NCBI GenBank assembly: GCA_949289005.1
Contig: CASEMQ010000064.1
Coordinates: 1 to 49,568, forward strand
Origin: an uncultured Lentisphaeraceae bacterium
Lineage (GTDB): Bacteria; Verrucomicrobiota; Kiritimatiellia; RFP12; DVOR01
Length of the DNA stretch: 49,568 bases
Direction of reading: 5' to 3'
The translations under genes and the position numbers were made by a program. The stretch's first letter is position 1. Every line of letters begins with the position of its first letter. The notes below the pieces were generated by a model, which was not told the origin of the DNA, made no database searches, and worked only from the letters and a program-made list of their open reading frames with translations. Shown piece after piece: positions 33,081 to 40,457 of the stretch.

Positions 33081-35327
33081 ATGAAGACGATACTTGCCTT
33101 GACGATGTCGGCGTTGGCGGGCGGCCTGATGGGCTCCGTCGAACGGGACGCTTATTGGATGCGCACGCCGGCGACGGACTGGAAGGGCGCCTTGCTGTTG
33201 GGCAATGGGCGCGTGGGCGCCATTGTCTACGGGCAGCCCAACCAAGAGACGGTGGTGCTGAACGAGACGGGCGTCTGGGCGCCCAAGCGCGAGTGGCCCC
33301 TCAATCCCAAGGGCGCGGAGATTGTCCCGAAGATCCGCGAACTGCTCTTCGCGGGGAAGCAGGCCGAGGCGGAGCGGCTGACCATCCAACAATTGTTGCG
33401 CGGGGGCGACATGATCACGCCCTATCAGCCGGCGGCCTTCCTGCGGTTGGCCTTCGCGCCCAAGGAGACGCCCGTCGCGGACTACCGCCGCGGGCTGCGC
33501 CTGGACGAGGGCGTGGGCTACGTAACCTACAAGCAGAACGACGTAACCTTCACGCGCGAGGCATGGGTCGAGGCCGACGGCGAGTGCCTGACGATGACCT
33601 TCGCCGCGAGCAAGCCCGTCCTGGCCTTCACGCTCGGCGCCGACCGCCCGGGCGGGCTCGCCGTCGCGCCGGAGGGCAAAAACCGCCTCCGCCTCAAGGG
33701 CAACACGGGCAAGGACGGCGTGCGCTTCGAGGCCGTGGCCGACGTCGCGACCGATGGCGCCATCGTCGTCTCGCCCGAGGGGCGGCTCTCGGTGAAGGAC
33801 GCCACCCGCGCCACGGTGCGCGTGGCCGTGCGCTCGGACCTGCTCGGGCCGCTTGCCGACCCGGCGGCCGATTTGGCCCGCCCCGCCGACCGCGCCGCCC
33901 ACGCCAAGGCCTTCGCCGCGCTCTACAACCGGATGCGCCTGGACTTGCCGCACACCGCCACCGGCGAGGCGTTGGAGGACCGCATCGCGCGCGTCGCCAA
34001 GGCCGGCGCGCTCGACACGGAGACACTCCTGCTACTGCATGACTATTGCCGCTATCTGCTCATCGCCTCCTCGCGCCCCGGCGGGCTCCCCGCCAACCTG
34101 CAGGGTATCTGGAACGAGCAGATGAACCCGCCGTGGAATAGCGATTGGCACCTGGACATCAACCTCTCCATGCACTATTGGCCCGCCGGCCCTTGGGGCC
34201 TGGCCGACCGCGCCGAGCCGCTCGTCTCCCTCGCCGAGCGCCTCATGCCCAAGTCCGAACCCGTCGCCCGCGACATGCTCGGCGCGGAGGGGTGGTTCCT
34301 GACCACCGCCACCGACCCGTGGGGCTACTGCGTGCCCTTCCGCCACCCGTGCTGGGGCATGTACGTCTCCGGCGGCGCCTGGCTGCTGCAAGACGGCATG
34401 AAGGCCTGGCGCTTCTCCCGCGACCCCGCGCTGCTGCGCCGCCTGTTGCCGCTTCTGCGCGAGCAGTGCCGCTTTTATCTCTCCTGGCTGGTGCCGCGCC
34501 CCGGCGACGGCGCGCTCGTCTCCGGCCCCGCCGTCTCCCCCGAGAACACCTATGCGGGGCAGGATGGCGGCAACGCCGCCGTGGACATGGGCACCGCCCA
34601 CGACCGGATGCTCATCGCCGAGACCTTCCGCGACTACCTGCTCGCCGCCCGCGAATGCGGCGCCCGGCAGGATGGGACGGTCGCCCGCGTCGCGGCCGCA
34701 CTCCCGCGCCTGGCCAAGCCCCAAATCGGCCCCGACGGCGCGTTGCTGGAGTGGTCCAAGCCCTTCGGCGAGGCCGAGCCCGGCCACCGCCACATCTCTC
34801 ATGCCTATGGCCTCATCCCCGGCCACAGCATCACCCACACCGGCACGCCGGCGCTCGCCGCCGCCATCCGCAAAAGCCTCGAAAAGCGCCTCGCCCACAA
34901 CTACCACACCTTCGGCTGGTCCATCGGCCTGGCCGCGGGCATCTGGGCGCGTGTGGACGAGGGCGACAGGGCCTTCGCCATGATCGACAAGACCTCGCGT
35001 TTCTTCTGCACCAACCTCGTCACCCTCACCGTCGGCGTGCCCCAGGTGAACGACACGATGGGCGTTCCCGCCGCGATGCTCGACTGCATCGCCCGCACGG
35101 AACACGGCGTGCTGCGCATCCTCCCCGCCCTCCCCGCGCGCCTCCCCGAAGGCAAAGCCCGCGGCCTCCGCGCCGAAAACGGCCTCGCGCTCGACATCGA
35201 TTGGGAGGATGGCCGCCTCGCCGCGCTCACCCTCACCTCCGCCCGCGGCGGCCCCGCCAAGGTGGAAATCGATGGCCGCGTCCGGACCGTCACCCTGGAA
35301 AAAGACGTCCCGCTCCGCCTCCGCTGA
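33081..35327 (+). CDS. GH95-family glycosidase (alpha-L-fucosidase-like) with exchanged active-site residues
   Basis: A 748-aa exported glycoside hydrolase with a short N-terminal signal (MKTILALTMSALAGGLMGS), the N-terminal beta domain (LLLGNGRVGAIVYG; VVLNETGVWAP) and an alpha/alpha barrel. Relatives hydrolyse alpha-1,2-L-fucosides or alpha-L-galactosides of plant and mucin glycans. The general acid Glu488 is present in VSPENTYAG. The motif HxNIN, which normally supplies two Asn residues, reads H357-LDIN, so Asp359 replaces the first Asn. The catalytic Asp of the motif QIDGNFG aligns with Asn657 (QVNDTMG). The two changes mirror each other. Activity and substrate therefore cannot be assumed. 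Confidence 0.88.
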   Translation: MKTILALTMSALAGGLMGSVERDAYWMRTPATDWKGALLLGNGRVGAIVYGQPNQETVVLNETGVWAPKREWPLNPKGAEIVPKIRELLFAGKQAEAERLTIQQLLRGGDMITPYQPAAFLRLAFAPKETPVADYRRGLRLDEGVGYVTYKQNDVTFTREAWVEADGECLTMTFAASKPVLAFTLGADRPGGLAVAPEGKNRLRLKGNTGKDGVRFEAVADVATDGAIVVSPEGRLSVKDATRATVRVAVRSDLLGPLADPAADLARPADRAAHAKAFAALYNRMRLDLPHTATGEALEDRIARVAKAGALDTETLLLLHDYCRYLLIASSRPGGLPANLQGIWNEQMNPPWNSDWHLDINLSMHYWPAGPWGLADRAEPLVSLAERLMPKSEPVARDMLGAEGWFLTTATDPWGYCVPFRHPCWGMYVSGGAWLLQDGMKAWRFSRDPALLRRLLPLLREQCRFYLSWLVPRPGDGALVSGPAVSPENTYAGQDGGNAAVDMGTAHDRMLIAETFRDYLLAARECGARQDGTVARVAAALPRLAKPQIGPDGALLEWSKPFGEAEPGHRHISHAYGLIPGHSITHTGTPALAAAIRKSLEKRLAHNYHTFGWSIGLAAGIWARVDEGDRAFAMIDKTSRFFCTNLVTLTVGVPQVNDTMGVPAAMLDCIARTEHGVLRILPALPARLPEGKARGLRAENGLALDIDWEDGRLAALTLTSARGGPAKVEIDGRVRTVTLEKDVPLRLR

Positions 35328-35355
35328 CCCGACCCGCGCCGCAAAGCGGCGGGAA

Positions 35356-35375
35356 CCCGGCGAAAAATCGCCGGG
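35356..35375 (+). other. Hairpin after the GH95 gene
   Basis: CCCGGCGA and TCGCCGGG form an 8-bp stem around an AAAA loop. There is no T run, so termination is uncertain. Confidence 0.5.
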
Positions 35376-35470
35376 CGGTACGCTTTGTCCCCGGAGGGCA
35401 TGCCTCGCCCGCCTCGCCTTGGTTCATTGAATTGTGCGATTTTCCTTTCCCGGGGCGTTCGTGAAAAGTC

Positions 35471-35499
35471 TTGACACGATGGGGGGGGGGTGGTACATT
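35471..35499 (+). promoter_or_regulatory. PEP-CTERM gene promoter with poly-G spacer (possible phase-variable switch)
   Basis: A perfect -35 TTGACA (35471-35476) and a -10-like TACATT (35494-35499) are separated by exactly 17 bp, of which ten consecutive bases are G (35481-35490). Slippage in the G run would change the spacer length and therefore promoter strength, as known for Neisseria porA. Confidence 0.7.
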
Positions 35500-35543
35500 A
35501 TCGGTGTTGGGACGGTTCCAACGCAAACTCGAAAGGAATGGAT

Positions 35544-36245
35544 ATGAACCGTTTTGTATTTGTCTTGCTTTGCGCGTGTGCCCTTGTGGGTACCGCTCCC
35601 GCGCTTGTCACGGGGTGGGACGACTGGAAAACCGCCACGACCGACGCATCGTCGGGCGGGTATAAAAATGATACGACGCTTGAGACGCAGTTCGCGATCA
35701 CGATGACCGTGACGTTCACTGGCGTGCCCAACGTCGATGCCAACACCTGCCCCTCGCTGATTTCCTTCGGCGTCTCGGGTGGTAAATTCTTCTCGGTGGC
35801 CTTCAATGGGTGGCAACATTCCGGCAACGAATCGCCCTTGGTGCTGACGGGTGACCCCGCGCGGCCGGACGGGGAGGATGCCACGACCGTGGGCGTGCCG
35901 AATGCCGCCAACGTCAATGACGACGTGAGCAGCGTCGCGAACGTTTCCCTGGAAGAGGGAAAAGAATACACGTTGAGCGTGGTGCGCGACGGGAATCAAA
36001 TCTCTGTCTACTGGGGGAACGAGCTGGTAATCCAGACCGAGCGTCTCCTTGAGGGCGACGCGCAGTCCATCAATTACATCGAGTGGGGACAGACGGCCGG
36101 GGGCGGCTCCGCGCTCTCCTCCGTCGCGGACTACACAATTGGCTCCGTGCAGTACTCAACAACGAAAGCTATTCCCGAGCCGACGGCGCTGGCGCTCTTG
36201 GCGCTCGGCGTGGCGGGGTTTGCCCTCCGCCGCCGCGCCGCGTGA
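35544..36245 (+). CDS. PEP-CTERM sorting-signal protein
   Basis: A 233-aa exported protein. Signal peptide MNRFVFVLLCACALVGTAPA; middle region beta-rich, like a lectin or laminin-G sandwich (KEYTLSVVRDGNQISVYWGN); C-terminal sorting signal IPEPTALALLALGVAGF followed by Arg-rich RRRAA. Such proteins are processed by exosortase and anchored or secreted in exopolysaccharide-producing Gram-negative bacteria; no exosortase gene is in the window. GAAAGGA is 6 nt before the chosen ATG; an ATG two codons earlier is possible. A terminator follows 15 bp after the stop. Confidence 0.9.
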   Translation: MNRFVFVLLCACALVGTAPALVTGWDDWKTATTDASSGGYKNDTTLETQFAITMTVTFTGVPNVDANTCPSLISFGVSGGKFFSVAFNGWQHSGNESPLVLTGDPARPDGEDATTVGVPNAANVNDDVSSVANVSLEEGKEYTLSVVRDGNQISVYWGNELVIQTERLLEGDAQSINYIEWGQTAGGGSALSSVADYTIGSVQYSTTKAIPEPTALALLALGVAGFALRRRAA

Positions 36246-36260
36246 GCCCCCGCGCACCCC

Positions 36261-36302
36261 ACGCAAGCGCCGCGACCGCCCCGGCCGCGGCGCTTGCGTT
36301 TC
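36261..36302 (+). terminator. Intrinsic terminator after the PEP-CTERM gene
   Basis: A 14-bp stem (ACGCAAGCGCCGCG with CGCGGCGCTTGCGT) is followed by TTT. Confidence 0.8.
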
Positions 36303-36374
36303 AAGAAACGGCGTGAAGGCCAAACGCCACCCCGCCGGGGTGCCGTCCTCTTTCGGGCGCCCTTGCGGACGATC

Positions 36375-36641
36375 CCGGCGCGCCATGCGCGAATCGAGCG
36401 CCTCATCGAGAACCGGAAGACCTTCACCATGGAAGCCTTCGCCAAAAGCGTGGACGCCTTCCTCTCCTTCCAGGAATATCACATTCTCCAAGGCGCCGGC
36501 CGCGTCTCCCGCGAACAGGCCGACCGCAAGGCCGAGACCGAATACGACGCTTTCAACAAAACCCAACCCATCGTCTCCGACCTCGACCGTTTCCTCCAAG
36601 AGCACCCCCTCCCGCCCCTCCCCCCACTGCCCGACCGCTGA
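36375..36641 (+). pseudogene. RhuM-family remnant (C-terminal part only)
   Basis: The plus-strand frame ending at 36641 encodes a clear match to the C-terminal part of the RhuM family: RHARIERLIENRKTFTMEAF, AKSVDAFLSFQEYHILQGAG and VSREQADRKAETEYDAFNK. Full RhuM proteins are about 300 residues and carry an N-terminal DNA-binding-type domain; here at most about 90 recognisable residues remain and no start with a ribosome-binding site is seen. An internal ATG at 36429 could still yield a 70-aa product. RhuM genes often lie in restriction-modification islands, so this may be a relic of an older defence locus next to the CRISPR locus. Confidence 0.65.
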
Positions 36642-36716
36642 CCCGCGCGCCTCCAATCCGCGCAATCGCTTCTCGAGTTGGCGGCGATTTTTTTTTGGCA
36701 ACTGCGAAAAAAGCGC

Positions 36717-36745
36717 TTGCACGGGGTGGGGCGATGTGCTATTGT
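36717..36745 (+). promoter_or_regulatory. Promoter upstream of the repeat/micro-ORF modules
   Basis: TTGCAC and TATTGT with a 17-bp spacer. Transcription would start near 36752 and run through both modules toward the cmr operon. Confidence 0.5.
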
Positions 36746-36902
36746 GTGGGTGTTTCTTGCGAAGGGAAGTGCCTCGCGAGACGACTGTGTGAAAGGTGTT
36801 TTTTGAGTAGGAGCGATCCCCCCGATGACGCGATTGACGAAGCAGTGTTTGCCGTTGGCGTTTGGCCGTGTTGCGTGCCGACGTTTCCGGTAAGGCAAGA
36901 GA

Positions 36903-36988
36903 GAACGAAGCCGTCGGCGGGTGCCGATGGCGAAGCGGCCAAGGTTGGCCGTGTGTTTTGGTTGCGCGCAAGCGCGTTGTGTTGGGAG
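36903..36988 (+). repeat. Structured repeat, copy 1, ending in a Shine-Dalgarno
   Basis: 86 bp, identical to 37122-37206 apart from one extra T. Short hairpins are visible (GTCGGC/GCCGAT and CGGCCAA/TTGGCCG), and the unit ends in TTGGGAG, exactly 7 nt before an ATG. Confidence 0.85.
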
Positions 36989-36995
36989 ATTGGCT

Positions 36996-37088
36996 ATGCC
37001 TCCTGTTCTTGTCACGGTGTTGGGCGCCGCGGTCATCGCGGTGGTTCGTGTCCTGGTCGATGAGTACGGCCGGGATCGGGGCAAATAA
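36996..37088 (+). CDS. Hydrophobic micro-ORF 1 (30 aa)
   Basis: An ATG 7 nt after GGGAG opens a 30-codon frame ending in TAA. Residues 4-21 form one hydrophobic helix (VLVTVLGAAVIAVVRVLV), followed by a charged tail (DEYGRDRGK), the layout of type I toxins, small membrane peptides or leader peptides. A perfect 7-bp GC hairpin (CCCCGCG/CGCGGGG) follows the stop. No homology is claimed. Support comes from the conserved ribosome-binding site and from the parallel arrangement in module 2, whose peptide is different in sequence but equally hydrophobic. Confidence 0.5.
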   Translation: MPPVLVTVLGAAVIAVVRVLVDEYGRDRGK

Positions 37089-37121
37089 GCCCCTTTCCGC
37101 CCCGCGTGTCGCGGGGTCAAG

Positions 37122-37206
37122 GAACGAAGCCGTCGGCGGGTGCCGATGGCGAAGCGGCCAAGGTTGGCCGTGTGTTTGGTTGCGCGCAAGCGCGTTGTGT
37201 TGGGAG
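37122..37206 (+). repeat. Structured repeat, copy 2, ending in a Shine-Dalgarno
   Basis: 85 bp, matching 36903-36988 with a single-base deletion in the T run. The identity stops exactly at the GGGAG; the sequences after it, including the micro-ORFs, are unrelated. Confidence 0.85.
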
Positions 37207-37213
37207 GTTTGTC

Positions 37214-37288
37214 ATGTTGTTTCCCTCGCTTTCCCGGCTTCTTTTGTTCGTGTTGCTCGTGTTGCTTGGCCAAGGGCGGAGGTGGTGA
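37214..37288 (+). CDS. Hydrophobic micro-ORF 2 (24 aa)
   Basis: An ATG 7 nt after GGGAG, the same spacing as in module 1, opens a 24-codon frame. Residues 5-19 are a leucine/valine helix (LSRLLLFVLLVLLGQG), and the C-terminus is basic and aromatic (RRW). The stop codon lies in a hairpin (GCGGAGGT with ACCTCCGC). Either a small membrane peptide with toxin-like layout or a leader peptide would fit. The cmr promoter begins about 95 bp downstream. Confidence 0.5.
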   Translation: MLFPSLSRLLLFVLLVLLGQGRRW

Positions 37289-37383
37289 CCTCCGCCGGGC
37301 GGTTCGCGGTTGGCCGTGTCCCACGCGGATGATGGGACGGCGACCTGTTTGCTGTGCCCTGCCCACTGTTTGCTCGATTTCGC

Positions 37384-37412
37384 TTGCGGAGGCGGGGATG
37401 GTGTGGTAGAGT
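37384..37412 (+). promoter_or_regulatory. Promoter of the type III-B CRISPR-Cas operon
   Basis: TTGCGG and TAGAGT with a 17-bp spacer. The predicted start near 37419 leaves a leader of about 34 nt before the TTG start of the first gene and argues against the in-frame ATG at 37417. Confidence 0.5.
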
Positions 37413-37452
37413 GGGGATGAAGTTGCGGGTATCCGCGGAAAGGAGTGTAGCG

Positions 37453-37884
37453 TTGGCGAAGGTCGATTGGGACGCGGGCACGGAGGTGCTGATCGGGAAT
37501 ACGTTCCCGGTGACGTTGGTGCGCGGGTGGCGCGTGGCGTTGGAGGAGGTGCCGGCGGGGGCGCTTCGGGATGCGTTGGGGCGCGCGGGGGCGCGGGTCC
37601 ATTCGTTTTGGGGGCATGAGGAGACGCGGCGGGCGGCGGAGGCGTGGCTGGGGCTTGCGGAGGGGGCGTTGGCGCCGCGTGTGGCGCGGCCGGCGGTGCG
37701 GTTGGACGCGGCGGGGCGGCCGACGTTGGACGGGGTGTCGTTCGGGACGTGCTGGGTGCTTTCGCCGGATGTGGCGGGGGGCGGGCGGCCGGCGCCGGGG
37801 ACGGCGGCGGCGCCGGCCGCGATGGTGGGGTGGCATTTGTTGCGGTTGCGTTGGGAGGCGCCGGTGACGGAGGGCTTGGCATGA
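37453..37884 (+). CDS. Cmr-linked protein with GNTFP, SFWGH and CWVLSPD motifs
   Basis: A 143-aa protein, first gene of the Cmr operon. The TTG start at 37453 is chosen because AAAGGAG lies about 7 nt before it. Conserved-looking stretches are VLIGNTFPVTLVRG near the N-terminus, VHSFWGHEETRRAAEAWLG in the middle, and DGVSFGTCWVLSPDV then GWHLLRLRW at the end. I recall short proteins with this motif set near other Cmr loci, but cannot verify it and know no function. No CARF, HEPN or nuclease signature is visible. The stop overlaps the cas10 start by 4 bp, so it is made together with the effector complex and may be an extra subunit or regulator. Confidence 0.72.
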   Translation: MAKVDWDAGTEVLIGNTFPVTLVRGWRVALEEVPAGALRDALGRAGARVHSFWGHEETRRAAEAWLGLAEGALAPRVARPAVRLDAAGRPTLDGVSFGTCWVLSPDVAGGGRPAPGTAAAPAAMVGWHLLRLRWEAPVTEGLA

Positions 37885-39308
37885 ACGCGGAGGATTTGAC
37901 GCTGTTCCAGTTTGGGCCGGTGCAGGATTTCATTGCGCAGGCGGAGACGTTGGGGGAGTTGCAGGCGGGGTCGGCGTTGCTGTCGGCCTTGGCTTTGGCG
38001 GCGCTCGGGGCGTTGCCGGCGGGCAGCCGGCGGGTCTTTCCCGTGGAGGGGGTGACGGAGGGTGTGCCGAACCGTTTTCTGGCCTTTGTGCCGGCGGGGC
38101 AGGGGGCGGCGGCGATGCGCGCGGCCGAGGCGGCCTTCCGCGAGGCGTTGGAGGCGTTGGCGCGGGAGGCGTTGGCGGCGCACCCGGAGTGGTCGCACGG
38201 AGGGGACTTCGTGGCGCAGGTGCGGGCGTGGCCGCAACTTTCGTGGGCCGTGTTGCGGGCGGACGAGGCGTCCGGCTCGATGGGCGACGATTATGCCGCG
38301 ATCGGCAGGCGGTTGGCGGCACGGCGGAACACGCGGGCCTTCGACGCGTGGCCGGAGGAGGCGACGGGCCGGGCCAAGGACATCCTCTCGGGCAAGGAGG
38401 CGGCGTTGGATGGGGCGTTGGGCTTCGGCGCGATGAACTTGATCAAGCATCGGCGCGCGGAGGCGTTGGAGCCGGCGCTGAAGGCGGCGCTGGAGACGTT
38501 CGACCGGCAGTATGTCGCGGTGCTGGCGATGGATGGCGACCAAATGGGCGCGCGGCTCTCGGGTTTCAAGACGGTGGGGGAGCATCGGGCCTTCAGCCAG
38601 GCGTTGCTGGGCTTCGCGGAGCCGGCCCGGGAGCGCGTTCGTGCGGCGGGCGGCGTGCCGATTTACGTGGGGGGCGACGACGTGTTGGCGGTGTTGCCGG
38701 TGGAGCTGGCGGTGGCGTGCGCGGAGGGCTTGGCCGCGCTCTTCGCGGAGAAGGTGGCGGGGTGCCACGCCTCGGCGGGCATCGCGGTGGGGCACGCGAG
38801 CGTGCCGCGGCAGGAGTTGGTGCACCGGGCGCACGCGGCGGAGGCGTTGGCAAAGCAGCGTTATGGGCGGAATGCCTTGGCGCTGGCGATTTACAAGCGC
38901 ACGGGCGAAATCCAGGAGTGGGGCTGCAAGTGGGGCTCGCAGGGGCTGCGCCTGCTCAAGACGCTGGTGGCGTTGCCGAAAGCGCGCGAAAAGGACGCGA
39001 AGTCGCTCGGGCGCTTCCCGTACAAATTGGCGGGGCTCTTGCGCCCTTACGGGCTGAAGGGGGCACTCGGGGACGAACGCATGCGCGACGTGGTCTTGGC
39101 CGAGACGCGCCACGCCATCGCCCAGACGCCGGGCATGGCGGGGGCGCTCGACGCGGCGGCGTTGGCGGGCTTTCTGGAGGAATGTGCGGTGCCGCGGGAG
39201 GACCGGCCCGCGGCCCACGCGGAGGATTACTTGGGGCTCTTCCTGTGCGCGGCCTTCCTGTCGCGGCAGGATGGGACCGAAGAGGGGGAGGCGCGCCATG
39301 ACGCTTGA
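37881..39308 (+). CDS. cas10: Cas10/Cmr2, compact, without HD domain
   Basis: A 475-aa large subunit of a type III-B effector; typical Cmr2 proteins are roughly 600-1000 aa. It starts directly with the first palm domain (LTLFQFGPVQDFIAQAETLG); the N-terminal HD DNase is missing. The palm motifs are intact: VLAMDGDQMG (Asp218, Asp220) and YVGGDDVLAVLP with GGDD at 264-267, so cyclic oligoadenylate synthesis is expected. The zinc-finger Cys pairs usual between the palms are absent (DILSGKEAALDG replaces CSLCGxxxAL). It overlaps its neighbours by 4 and 11 bp. Without HD, ssDNA cleavage is not expected, leaving RNA cleavage by Cmr4 and signalling. Confidence 0.92.
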   Translation: MNAEDLTLFQFGPVQDFIAQAETLGELQAGSALLSALALAALGALPAGSRRVFPVEGVTEGVPNRFLAFVPAGQGAAAMRAAEAAFREALEALAREALAAHPEWSHGGDFVAQVRAWPQLSWAVLRADEASGSMGDDYAAIGRRLAARRNTRAFDAWPEEATGRAKDILSGKEAALDGALGFGAMNLIKHRRAEALEPALKAALETFDRQYVAVLAMDGDQMGARLSGFKTVGEHRAFSQALLGFAEPARERVRAAGGVPIYVGGDDVLAVLPVELAVACAEGLAALFAEKVAGCHASAGIAVGHASVPRQELVHRAHAAEALAKQRYGRNALALAIYKRTGEIQEWGCKWGSQGLRLLKTLVALPKAREKDAKSLGRFPYKLAGLLRPYGLKGALGDERMRDVVLAETRHAIAQTPGMAGALDAAALAGFLEECAVPREDRPAAHAEDYLGLFLCAAFLSRQDGTEEGEARHDA

Positions 39309-40443
39309 CTTCACGCTCACCCCGCGCGACGTGCTCTTTTTCCGCGACGCGCGGCCGATGGACACGGCGAAGGCGCGGCGCAAGAACCTGCGCCTGATCG
39401 GGCACGGCGCGCAGTGGCCGCGGCCGGATCTGCTCTACAGCGCCGTGATGCACGCGCTCCTGGGGGGCCCCGACACGCCGGAGGAGACGCTCTACGGCGC
39501 CAACCCGGACCTGCGGGTGTGGGGGCCCTTCCCGGAGAAGGCGGGGCGGCTCTTCCTGCCGTGCCCGCTCGATTGGGACATGCGCGTGGCGTGTTTGCCC
39601 GAGGGGACGACCGACCTGCCCGCGCCGCTGACGCATGGTTTTCTCGACCGCACCCTCGGCAAGAAGGCTTTGCCCGCATGGATCGCCATCGAGGATTACG
39701 CGCGGTACCTCACGGGCGAGGTGGCGGTGGGCGAGGCGCCTCCCGCGGAGGCGCTGTGGCAGGCGGAGCCGCGCGTGGGCACCGCGTTGGACGATCGGCG
39801 CGGCACCGCGCGACGTGCCCCGGAGGCGATGGGCGCCCAGTGGCAGATGGAGGTGTTGCGCCTGGCCCAGGGCGTCACGATGCGATGCGCGGTGGAGCAG
39901 GCCAAGGCCGACGCGCTGGTGGGGCGCGACGTGCGCTTTGGCGGGCAGGGCGGCACGGTGCGTTTCGACAGGGCGACCGGTGAGGGGCTGTTCGCGCGGC
40001 TGGAGGCGTTGCCGAAGGGCGCGCCGAGCCGTTGGGTGCGGTGGACGTTGCTCGCGCCCGCGCTCTTCATGAAGGGCTGGTATCCCAATTGGCTCGACGA
40101 TGCGGGGCGTGTGATGTTGCCCACCGAGGCGGTGGCGCGCCGCCCCGGCGAGCCGCGCGCGGCCTGGCGGCAACGCGCCCGCGCGGAGTGGCACCCCTTC
40201 GAGTCGGCCCGCCTCGTCGCCGCGTGTGTCGGGAAGCCCATCGCCTTCTCGGGGTGGGACACGCTGACGCGCGAGAAGCCGACGGAGCTGGCGGTGCCGG
40301 CCGGCTCGGCCTATCTCTTCGAATGCCGCGACGTCGCCGAGGCGCAACGTCTGGTCGGGCGGCTGAACCTGAAGACGCTGTCGGACTTGGGGCCGCAAGG
40401 CTTCGGCCTGGGCATTTGTTCGTATCGTTGTCCTGTTGAATGA
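39298..40443 (+). CDS. cmr3: Cmr3 (Cas5-group RAMP)
   Basis: A 381-aa Cmr3, the subunit that caps the 5' handle of the crRNA beside Cas10. The N-terminal signature is LTPRDVLFFRDARPMD, with LRLIGHGAQWPRPDLLYSAV following; the C-terminus has the glycine-rich strand LSDLGPQGFGLGICSYRC. The ATG overlaps the cas10 stop by 11 bp. Confidence 0.93.
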   Translation: MTLDFTLTPRDVLFFRDARPMDTAKARRKNLRLIGHGAQWPRPDLLYSAVMHALLGGPDTPEETLYGANPDLRVWGPFPEKAGRLFLPCPLDWDMRVACLPEGTTDLPAPLTHGFLDRTLGKKALPAWIAIEDYARYLTGEVAVGEAPPAEALWQAEPRVGTALDDRRGTARRAPEAMGAQWQMEVLRLAQGVTMRCAVEQAKADALVGRDVRFGGQGGTVRFDRATGEGLFARLEALPKGAPSRWVRWTLLAPALFMKGWYPNWLDDAGRVMLPTEAVARRPGEPRAAWRQRARAEWHPFESARLVAACVGKPIAFSGWDTLTREKPTELAVPAGSAYLFECRDVAEAQRLVGRLNLKTLSDLGPQGFGLGICSYRCPVE

Positions 40444-40457
40444 AAGGGAAGTTCGCC

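Larger units (their letters stand above)
36642..37452. other. 811-bp region between the RhuM remnant and the CRISPR-Cas operon, holding two repeat/micro-ORF modules
   Basis: No ordinary gene is supported. It holds a promoter (36717-36745), two near-identical 85/86-bp repeats, a micro-ORF directly after each repeat, a GC hairpin after each micro-ORF, and the promoter of the cmr operon (37384-37412). The modules repeat with a 219-bp period. Long open frames through both repeats are not credible as proteins because a one-base indel shifts the frame between the copies. Confidence 0.6.

Noticed and set aside
36688..36700. Run of T after GGCGGCGA as a terminator
   Set aside because: No convincing GC stem precedes the run; only a weak GTTG/CAAC pairing spans it.
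36862..37332. 156-codon plus-strand frame crossing both structured repeats
   Set aside because: The one-base indel puts the repeat copies in different downstream frames, so the repeat is not conserved as protein; non-coding repeats plus micro-ORFs explain it better.
37417..37452. ATG at 37417 as start of the first cmr-operon gene
   Set aside because: It would lie at or before the predicted transcription start and has no Shine-Dalgarno, whereas the TTG at 37453 has AAAGGAG at good spacing.
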